From positions 1 through 11,810 of the forward strand of contig JABWAY010000118.1 in assembly GCA_013360825.1 (NCBI GenBank): a stretch of DNA of 11,810 bases. Direction: 5' to 3'. This DNA is from Candidatus Brocadiia bacterium. Its GTDB lineage: Bacteria > Planctomycetota > MHYJ01 > WSZJ01. The notes under the pieces were generated by a model. It worked only from the letters and a program-made list of their open reading frames with translations. It was not told where the DNA came from and searched no databases. Below, piece by piece: positions 5,421-11,333 of the stretch; position 1 is the stretch's first letter, and every line of letters begins with the position of its first letter. The translations under genes were made by a program, and so were the position numbers.

Positions 5421-8006
5421 GTGGAACACTCGCCCCCCTCGGATCCCGGAGATCCCTCCCGCCGGTATGTCCTCGGTGCCGAAATCGGACGCGGCGGCCT
5501 CGGCAGGGTCGTGGAGGCGTGGGACAGGGCGCTCAAGCGGACGGTGGCGGTCAAGCTGGCACTCGAGACGCTTCCCGCCGCGCTGAGGGACCGGTTTCAG
5601 CGCGAGAGCGAGGTCACGGCGCGGCTGGAGCATCCGAACATCGTCCCTGTGCACGATCTGTGGGAGGGTGGGGACGGGGGGGAGACGCGGCTGCATCTGG
5701 CGATGAAGCGGATCCGGGGGCGGGATCTGGGGACGTTGCTGAAGGACCTGGCGCGGGGGGATGCGGAGACGGTGCGGACGTGGAGCCGGGCGCGGCTGTT
5801 GAGGATCTTTCAGGACATCTGCCTGGGGATCGCGTATGCGCATGCGAACGGCGTGATCCACCGGGATCTGAAGCCGTCGAACGTGATGATCGGCGAGTTC
5901 GGGGAGACGCTGATTCTGGACTGGGGGCTGGCGAAGTCGGTCCTGGCGGAGCCGGCGCGCGGGGTGGCGGGGGCGGGGGACCTGCCGGAGGCGGGGTCGG
6001 GGGCGGACACGATCCGCATGGCGTCCCCGGGGGACACACGCGAGGGGGAGATCGTCGGAACGCCGTCCTACATGCCGCCCGAGCAGGCGGAGGGGCGACT
6101 TGCCGACGTCGGCGCCCGCAGCGACGTCTACTCGCTCGGCGCGGTCCTCTACGAGCTCCTCACCTTTCACCCGCCCTTCGAGGGGGCGACCGCGCTGGAG
6201 GTCATCACGCGGGTCCGCGCCGGCGCGGTCGAGCCGCCGTCCGCCCGGGCGCACGTCCCTGTCCCCCCGGAACTCGAGGAGATCTGCCTCCGGGCGCTCG
6301 CCTTCAGACCGGAGGACCGGTATCCATCGGCGAAGGCGCTCCACGACGACGTCCAGCTGTTTCTCGAGGGGACGAAGGAGAGGGAGCGGCGATCGGCGGA
6401 GGCGGCGGAGCGGGTTCGGGACGGACGCGCGTGGGCGACGCGGCACGCGGATCTGAAGGGTGAGATCGAGGAGCAGGAGAAGGTGGTGGCGGGGTGGTCC
6501 GCGAAGATCCAGGCGCATCAGCCTGTGGTCGAGAAGCGGCCGCTCTGGGACGCAAAGGCACGGCTCGCCGGGATGCGGAAGGAACGGATCGAGGCGCTGT
6601 CGAAAGCGACGTCGGCGTTCGGGCAGGCGCTGACGGCGGATCCGGAGTCGGAGAGCGCCTCAGACGGAATGTGCGAGCTGCTGTTCGCGCGGCTGCTGGA
6701 GGCGGAGGCCGACCGGGACGAGGAGGAGGTGCTGTTTCTCCGGAGTTCGCTGGTGGAGGCCGACCGGCGGGGGCGATTCCGGGCGAGGCTGGACGCGCCG
6801 GGGACGCTGTCGCTGCGCACGTTCGCGTTCGGCTGCGACTGCCTGTCGCCGGTCCGGCACACTGAATGGCGCGTGGAAATCGGCGACGAGGCGACGGTCC
6901 CGTGGCGCGACGGACGGGCGAGGCCCGACCTGCCGCTCGAGAATTCCGACACGCCGGTCCCGGAGGTCAGGACGTTTCCGCCCGGCGTCCGGTTCGGCCA
7001 CGCGCCGGGGTGCGTGCGGTCCGAGGTGCCCGGCGTCGAGGTCTTCATCTCCCGGTACGAGGATCGCGAGAACCGCCTCGTCCTCGGGCCGGAGCGCTTC
7101 CTCGGCCGGACCCCCCTCGCGCCCGTGGAGTTGCCGCAGGGATCCTGGCTCTGCTTCCTGCGGCACGCGGGGTTCGCGGAGGTGCGGCTCCCGGTTCCGA
7201 TGGTGCGGTCGACGCTCTGGTCTCAGGAGGTGAACCTCTATCAACCCCGGGAGATCCCCGAGGGGTTCTGCTTCGTTCCGGCGGGACCGTTCACGTTCGG
7301 GGGCGGCTGGGCGGGCGGAGATCCCGTGGCCCGGCGGACGACGGAGGATCTGTTCGTCTCTCGGTTCCCGGTGACCTGCGCAGAGTACCTCGAGTACCTG
7401 AATGACCTGTGCGCGACCGGAAACGTTGAGGAGGCCCGGAAGCGTCAGCCGCGGCACGCCGACCGCCGCTGGTGGATCGAACGGGACGGCCGGTTCGAGC
7501 TTCCCGCGCCCGGCTCGGATCCTGAGCTGGCCTGGGATCCGCGATGGCCGGTGATGTCCATCACCTGGTTCGATGCGAAGGAGTTCGGCTGCTGGATGTC
7601 CCGGCGCACCGGCCGGCGGTTCGAGATGCTGCACGAACAGGAATACGAGAAGACCTGCCGCGGCGTCGACGGTCGGACTCACTCCTACGGGAACACCTAC
7701 GATGGGACCTATTCGCACACAAGCGTCTCGCTGGAGGGGCGGATGTCCCCCCTGCCGGTCGGGTCGTTTCCCGCGGACGAGTCGCCGTTCGGCGTCCGCG
7801 ACCTCTCCGGCGGAATCGAGACCTGGTGCGCCAACGCGCCGGAAGTCCCCTACCGCAACTGGCGCTGCCTGCGGGGCGGCGCGTGGGGATCGTCGTCGCC
7901 GCTCGCCCGCGCTGGGTACCGCCATGGGACGGTTCCGACCCACCTGTTCTGGAGGTACGGGGTGCGGATGGTCGTCCGGCCGTCCCGCGCCTCCTCCGGA
8001 CCGTGA
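5421..8006 (+). CDS. Ser/Thr protein kinase fused to an FGE-sulfatase-type (SUMF1) domain
   Basis: 861 residues. The Hanks-type kinase spans about 16-316: P-loop GRGGLGRV (23-30), VAVK lysine K45, catalytic loop HRDLKPSN (147-154, D149), DWG in place of DFG (167-169), an activation segment of about 50 residues rich in Gly/Ala/Asp, and PPEQA for APE (219-223). Residues 317-450 are charged and helical (PLWDAKARLAGMRKERIEAL, then a TPR-like QALTADPESE). Residues 455-600 look like a PEGA-type beta module (RFLGRTPLAPVELPQGSW). Residues 608-853 are an FGE/SUMF1-type domain (IPEGFCFVPAGPFTFGGG, PVMSITWFDAKEFGCWMS, GVRDLSGGIETW, LRGGAWGSS, YGVRMVV). The cysteine pair that makes true FGE catalytic seems absent after RGGAW, so a binding role is more likely than sulfatase activation. 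No membrane segment is seen, so probably cytosolic. The start is GTG without a Shine-Dalgarno sequence. Confidence 0.93.
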   Translation: MEHSPPSDPGDPSRRYVLGAEIGRGGLGRVVEAWDRALKRTVAVKLALETLPAALRDRFQRESEVTARLEHPNIVPVHDLWEGGDGGETRLHLAMKRIRGRDLGTLLKDLARGDAETVRTWSRARLLRIFQDICLGIAYAHANGVIHRDLKPSNVMIGEFGETLILDWGLAKSVLAEPARGVAGAGDLPEAGSGADTIRMASPGDTREGEIVGTPSYMPPEQAEGRLADVGARSDVYSLGAVLYELLTFHPPFEGATALEVITRVRAGAVEPPSARAHVPVPPELEEICLRALAFRPEDRYPSAKALHDDVQLFLEGTKERERRSAEAAERVRDGRAWATRHADLKGEIEEQEKVVAGWSAKIQAHQPVVEKRPLWDAKARLAGMRKERIEALSKATSAFGQALTADPESESASDGMCELLFARLLEAEADRDEEEVLFLRSSLVEADRRGRFRARLDAPGTLSLRTFAFGCDCLSPVRHTEWRVEIGDEATVPWRDGRARPDLPLENSDTPVPEVRTFPPGVRFGHAPGCVRSEVPGVEVFISRYEDRENRLVLGPERFLGRTPLAPVELPQGSWLCFLRHAGFAEVRLPVPMVRSTLWSQEVNLYQPREIPEGFCFVPAGPFTFGGGWAGGDPVARRTTEDLFVSRFPVTCAEYLEYLNDLCATGNVEEARKRQPRHADRRWWIERDGRFELPAPGSDPELAWDPRWPVMSITWFDAKEFGCWMSRRTGRRFEMLHEQEYEKTCRGVDGRTHSYGNTYDGTYSHTSVSLEGRMSPLPVGSFPADESPFGVRDLSGGIETWCANAPEVPYRNWRCLRGGAWGSSSPLARAGYRHGTVPTHLFWRYGVRMVVRPSRASSGP

Positions 8007-8071
8007 GGCCGGATCAGAAGGCTTGCGAAGTCGCCCATGGGGGCGCCGGGGAGGCGATCGCTGATCATGTC

Positions 8072-8085
8072 GCCGGTATGCCGGC
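8072..8085. terminator. hairpin between convergent kinase and TPR genes
   Basis: GCCGG-TATG-CCGGC forms a 5-bp GC stem with a 4-base loop in the 88-base gap between the kinase stop and the convergent TPR gene stop. It could terminate both transcripts but lacks a T-tract on either side. Confidence 0.25.
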
Positions 8086-8094
8086 CCGGACCCG

Positions 8095-9474
8095 CTACCC
8101 CTCGAACGCGTCCACCCCGACCTCCCGGCAGACCGCCCGCATGTCGTCGACCTTGCCCCTCGCATCGAGATCGGCGCCTAGATCGCGGAGGATCTCCATT
8201 CCCTGCCGCCACGACGCGCGCCCCTCGTCGGCGCGCGATGACTTCAGGAGGATGGCCCCGTAGTCGCAGAGGTGCAGCCCTTCGAACCTCCGGTTGCGGG
8301 TTTCGCGGTGGATGGCCAGCGCCTCCACGATGCACTCCTCCGCGAGTCCGATGCGTCCCATCGCAAGATGGAGGCCCGCGAGATTCCCGAGCGCGATCCC
8401 TTCGCTGCGGCGGGTCCCGGTTTCGCGGTGGATGCGCAGGGCATCGCCGTAAAGCCGCTCCGCCTCCTCGAACTTCCGCTCGGCGAGCAGCGCATTGGCG
8501 ATGTTCAGGAGCACGAGACCCTCGTGGGCCCGGTTGCCGACCTGGCGGTCGATCGCCAGCGCCTCCCGGTTCAGGGTCCATGCCAGCTCCGGCCGCCCCG
8601 TGCTCCGAAGGAGGGTCGCGAGGTTGCCGATCACGACGCCCTCTTCGCGGCGCCTCCCCGTCGCGCGACAGAGAGCGAGCGCCTCCCGGAACAGCCGCTC
8701 AGACTCCTCAAGCCGCCCCCTGTCGCGCATCAGCAGCGCCAGCGTGGCCAGCACGTCACTCTCGCCGACCCCGCCGCACGCGCGGATCAGTGCGCGCGCC
8801 TCCAGACAGCAACGCTCCGCCTCCTCCGCGCGCCCCAGACCTCGACAGACCGTCGCGAGGTTGTGGAGGAGCAATCCGCGGGTGTGCGGACGGTCGAAGT
8901 CACGATGAAGCGCGAGCGCGGCCTCGCCGCACTCCAGGGCGCGGTCCAGGCGCCCCGCATCCCTGTGGGCCAGGACCAGGCTGCCGAGCACGCGGGCCTC
9001 GTAGAGCCGGTCGCCTTCCGCGCGGATCAGGGACAATGACTCCTCGAGCAGGCGAAGGGCCTCACCGAGGCGCCCGGCGTGCATCGCGACCGTTCCCGCG
9101 CGCGCGAGGGACTCGGCCCGGTCCCCGCCGGACGAGAGCGCGGCATGCTCGCGCCAGAGCCGCTCCGACAGCTCCGCATTCCAGGTCCGGTTCGCGACGG
9201 CCGCGGCGCGACGGAGGTACCCGGCTCGCTTTTCCGGAACTGCGATGCGCGCGTGTTCGCTCAGTTCCCACGCGCAGGCGTCGGTCGGATGGGGCCGGAA
9301 CGGGATCGAGCCACGATCCCCCGCCGGCTCCGGCGGCGGAGGGCCGCCGAACAGGAGTTCTATCAGGTCGAAGGCAAGGCCATGGAGCCGCTCGCGGTCG
9401 CCGGGGAGCTGGAGCTGATAGGCGGCGTCGCGGAGGAGGGCGTGTCGGAACAGGTAGGCAAGTTCGGCGTTCAC
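8095..9474 (-). CDS. TPR-repeat protein resembling the C-terminal half of COG3899-type ATPases
   Basis: 459 residues from GTG at 9472-9474. The N-terminal AYLFRHALLRDAAYQLQLPG and DRERLHGLAFDLIE match the segment that follows the NTPase in large ATPase/kinase/cyclase regulators (the 'F.HaLlreaaY..l......LH' motif). SEHARIAVPEKRAGYLRRAA starts the helical region. Residues about 120-440 hold eight TPRs of about 40 residues, for example VIGNLATLLRSTGRPELAWT and ALGNLAGLHLAMGRIGLAEE. They would form a superhelical protein-binding surface. No NTPase, kinase or DNA-binding domain is present. The frame is open to 9606 with ATG at 9505-9507, but the extra residues (PRSRPPFALPPG) are not protein-like. 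On the minus strand TATCAT (9481-9486) lies 6 bases before the GTG, so a leaderless start is likely. It may bind the kinase or its partners; that is inference. Confidence 0.85.
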   Translation of the reverse strand: MNAELAYLFRHALLRDAAYQLQLPGDRERLHGLAFDLIELLFGGPPPPEPAGDRGSIPFRPHPTDACAWELSEHARIAVPEKRAGYLRRAAAVANRTWNAELSERLWREHAALSSGGDRAESLARAGTVAMHAGRLGEALRLLEESLSLIRAEGDRLYEARVLGSLVLAHRDAGRLDRALECGEAALALHRDFDRPHTRGLLLHNLATVCRGLGRAEEAERCCLEARALIRACGGVGESDVLATLALLMRDRGRLEESERLFREALALCRATGRRREEGVVIGNLATLLRSTGRPELAWTLNREALAIDRQVGNRAHEGLVLLNIANALLAERKFEEAERLYGDALRIHRETGTRRSEGIALGNLAGLHLAMGRIGLAEECIVEALAIHRETRNRRFEGLHLCDYGAILLKSSRADEGRASWRQGMEILRDLGADLDARGKVDDMRAVCREVGVDAFEG

Positions 9475-9480
9475 AGGGGG

Positions 9481-9486
9481 ATGATA
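9481..9486 (-). promoter_or_regulatory. -10-like element for the leftward TPR gene
   Basis: TATCAT on the minus strand ends 6 bases before the GTG at 9474, placing transcription start at the G of the start codon. There is no clear -35 at 17-18 bases. No Shine-Dalgarno sequence precedes the GTG. Confidence 0.35.
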
Positions 9487-9505
9487 TCGCTCGGTGGGCC
9501 GCCGC

Positions 9506-10432
9506 ATGCCCGGGGGGAGAGCAAAAGGCGGCCGGGAGCGCGGCCTCCGGAACAGCTTCTGCTCCCCCGCCCCGGTACAATCCGGCATCGAACACTTCCC
9601 CGGCATCTGGGACTACCGCGACCCCTCGGCCTCGGAAACGCGCTTCCGATCGCTCCTGGCGCAGGGCGGCTCGCTGGATTTCCGCCTGCAGGTGATGAGC
9701 CAGATCGGGCGCGCGCTCTGCCTGCAGCGACGGTTCGACGAGGCGGCCGCCGTGCTGGCGGATGCGGCCGCGGCGCTCCGGGGAGGCGAATCGACGGCGG
9801 CGGCCCGGGTCGTGCTGGAACGCGGAAGGGTGCACCGCGACCAGGGGGAGATCGTCCAGGCGACCGCCTGCTTCCGGCGCGCGCTGGAGCTGGCCGGGCA
9901 GGCCGCCGAACCGTACCTCACCGTGGATGCACTCCACATGCTCGGGCACGTGCAGACGGGCGACGAAGCGCTGCAGACATTCCGCGGCGCGCTCGATCTC
10001 GCGCGGGGATCCGACGACCCGATGACGCGCCGGTGGCAGTGCACGCTGCACGACAATCTCAGCGCCGCGCTCTGCCGGCGGGGGGACTTTGCCGGGGCGC
10101 TGGCCTGCGCAGAGGAGATGGAAAAAGCAGCCCCTGACGATTCGCGGAAACGCGATGCCCGGTGGCGGCGCGGCCGGGCCCTTCGCCGCATGGGCAGGAT
10201 CCCGGAAGCCCAGGCCCTTCAGGAAACGCTTCTCCTCGAAGCGCCCGGCGACGGCTGGATTCTCGGCGAGCTCGGCGAGTGCCATTGGGACGCGGGGCGG
10301 ACCGCAGAGGCCTCGGCCGCCTTCGAGAAATCCCTCGATGCGCTCCGCAACAACCCCTGGGCGCTGGCGGGGGAACCCGACTGGCTCCGATCGATGCGGG
10401 CGCGGTGCGGGGACGGGAACGGCGCGATCTGA
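9506..10432 (+). CDS. TPR-repeat protein (start uncertain)
   Basis: Soluble helical-repeat protein, probably a scaffold. The conserved part begins HFPGIWDYRDPSASETRFRS (9593 onward). Helical pairs follow: QIGRALCLQRRFDEAAAVLA, LERGRVHRDQGEIVQATACF, ALCRRGDFAGALACAEEMEK, RRMGRIPEAQALQETLL and GECHWDAGRTAEASAAFEKS, about six TPR-like units. Similar planctomycete proteins start only a few residues before 'W.f.dPa.sE.rFR'. The annotated ATG at 9506 (or GTG at 9494) adds about 27 residues (RAKGGRERGLRNSF) that look untranslated and have no Shine-Dalgarno sequence. No ATG, GTG or TTG lies closer, and the expected start position is ATC (9587-9589), just after TACAAT (9576-9581). It is divergent from the other TPR gene and convergent with the nucleotidyltransferase. 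The stop at 10430-10432 is firm. Confidence 0.78.
   Translation: MPGGRAKGGRERGLRNSFCSPAPVQSGIEHFPGIWDYRDPSASETRFRSLLAQGGSLDFRLQVMSQIGRALCLQRRFDEAAAVLADAAAALRGGESTAAARVVLERGRVHRDQGEIVQATACFRRALELAGQAAEPYLTVDALHMLGHVQTGDEALQTFRGALDLARGSDDPMTRRWQCTLHDNLSAALCRRGDFAGALACAEEMEKAAPDDSRKRDARWRRGRALRRMGRIPEAQALQETLLLEAPGDGWILGELGECHWDAGRTAEASAAFEKSLDALRNNPWALAGEPDWLRSMRARCGDGNGAI
9576..9581 (+). promoter_or_regulatory. -10 element for the rightward TPR gene
   Basis: TACAAT, 5 of 6 to consensus, in an otherwise GC-rich stretch. Transcription would start at about 9587-9588, exactly where homologous proteins would be expected to begin. No good -35 is visible (the best is around 9553-9562). Confidence 0.4.
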
Positions 10433-10446
10433 GGGGCCGGCGCATT

Positions 10447-10493
10447 CCGGGGCCCGCGACCTGCGTCCGGTTCCCCCGCAGGTCGTCGGTGTT
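10447..10493 (-). repeat. 47-base direct repeat, copy A: fragment of RHS core coding sequence
   Basis: 44 of 47 bases match 11764-11810. Read on the minus strand it encodes NTDDLRGNRTQVAGPG, an RHS/YD-repeat core motif (the intact copy reads NTYDLRGNRTQVAGPG). Only this fragment of RHS sequence is recognisable here, in the 107-base gap between the convergent TPR and nucleotidyltransferase genes, so it is a remnant and not part of a gene. The differences are at 10458, 10473 and 10487. Confidence 0.85.
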
Positions 10494-10494
10494 C

Positions 10495-10508
10495 GCGCGC
10501 TGACGCGC
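10495..10508. terminator. GC hairpin between convergent genes
   Basis: GCGCG-CTGA-CGCGC, a 5-bp stem with a 4-base loop, between the TPR stop (10432) and the nucleotidyltransferase stop (10540). No T-tract on either side, so a weak candidate for a bidirectional terminator. Confidence 0.2.
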
Positions 10509-10539
10509 AAACGCGCTCAGACGGCCGTTCGCGGGACAC

Positions 10540-11091
10540 CTACCTGCCGGCCTCGGCCCTCGCCTCCTTCCACCGCGTCATGGCATCGACACCGTAATGC
10601 TTTGAGATTTCCGGCAGCCATTTCTCGATGTACTCGAGCGCGATGTCCTTGACTCCCGTCAGAAGGCTGTGCACGTCCGCCCTTTCCACCGGTCGCCAGG
10701 CCGCAAGCTTGTACAGGATGAGGTCTTCAGGACCCGAGACGCGCACGCGCGCCTTGCCGAAATCAGCCCACTCCCCATTGGCGAACGCCGCACGGTCGTG
10801 CGCACTTGAGGACACATGGACGTCCAGCCGGGCGTCCGCAATCCGGAAGATCACGAAACGTCTCTCGAACAGCCATCGCATCTCGATCGCGGTCACCCTG
10901 GCGCCGCATTCGAGGAGCGCCGGCTTCAACCTCGGGGAGTCTTTGCGTTTGGCGATCACCACGATGTCGATGTCGTCCGTCAGCCGGGGAGATACCCACG
11001 CGGAAACCGCAAGCCCGCCGATCACGAGGAACGGCACGCGATGGCGCTCAAACGCCGGGACGACGCGGCCGATCAACTCCGTCAGTTCCAA
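10540..11091 (-). CDS. nucleotidyltransferase-fold protein (DUF6036/AbiEii-like)
   Basis: 183 residues with the Pol-beta-type nucleotidyltransferase signature: FLVIGGLAVSAWVSPRLTDD supplies GG (25-26), followed by the DxD pair D40 and D42 in TDDIDIVV, and a third carboxylate D90 in ARLDVHVS. VSGPEDLILYKLAAWRPVER, followed by ADVHSLL, is the typical C-terminal part of this branch, which includes toxin-antitoxin and abortive-infection proteins. All three metal ligands are present, so catalysis (NMP transfer to RNA or protein) is plausible. The start is TTG at 11089-11091, not ATG; it is supported by GAAGGAAG at 11097-11104 and by the domain beginning immediately after. It overlaps the upstream small gene by 10 bases, so the two are probably coupled. 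The exact family is less sure than the fold. Confidence 0.85.
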   Translation of the reverse strand: MELTELIGRVVPAFERHRVPFLVIGGLAVSAWVSPRLTDDIDIVVIAKRKDSPRLKPALLECGARVTAIEMRWLFERRFVIFRIADARLDVHVSSSAHDRAAFANGEWADFGKARVRVSGPEDLILYKLAAWRPVERADVHSLLTGVKDIALEYIEKWLPEISKHYGVDAMTRWKEARAEAGR

Positions 11092-11291
11092 CGCGGCTTC
11101 CTTCGCGCCCCACGCTTCACTGCTTCACGCATCGCAGCGACCGAACGCTCGATGCGGCAGAGCGTCTCCCACGCGTCTGCATTCGGCGTGCGCCGCGGAG
11201 GCCGGACTGAGGCCTGGTCCTCCGTGACCGGGTCGCCGGCGGCGCGCACCCGGGCGGGGCGTTTAGGTTGCTGATTCACACGAGATCGCAT
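11082..11291 (-). CDS. small basic protein upstream of the nucleotidyltransferase
   Basis: 69 residues, no domain I recognise. The N-terminal 38 residues are Arg/Pro-rich and probably disordered. ADAWETLCRIERSVAAMREA and VKRG at 39-62 form one predicted amphipathic helix, followed by a basic tail ending RKPRWN. The ATG at 11289-11291 has a good ribosome binding site, AAGGTG (11297-11302), 5 bases upstream. The 10-base overlap with a nucleotidyltransferase suggests a two-component module in which this is the regulatory or antitoxin-like partner. It begins 42 bases after the end of the RHS fragment on the same strand. Real by ribosome binding site and coupling; function unknown. Confidence 0.65.
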   Translation of the reverse strand: MRSRVNQQPKRPARVRAAGDPVTEDQASVRPPRRTPNADAWETLCRIERSVAAMREAVKRGARRKPRWN

Positions 11292-11333
11292 GAATTCACC
11301 TTACTTCTCGCGGTCCCCCGCTGCAAGTCCACG

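Noticed and set aside
5406..6518. 370-residue minus-strand open frame opposite the kinase
   Set aside because: Arg/Pro/Leu-rich shadow of an unambiguous kinase domain.
8054..8061. GCGATCGC palindrome (HIP1-like)
   Set aside because: A single occurrence noticed in GC-rich DNA; no sign of the genome-wide repetition that would make it meaningful.
6660..8165. 501-residue minus-strand open frame
   Set aside because: Shadow of the kinase middle and FGE regions; no recognisable motif.
8037..9695. 552-residue plus-strand open frame
   Set aside because: Antisense to the TPR gene; composition is Arg/Pro/Gly/Ala low complexity.
9062..10510. 482-residue minus-strand open frame
   Set aside because: It spans both divergent TPR genes in antisense and has no domain.
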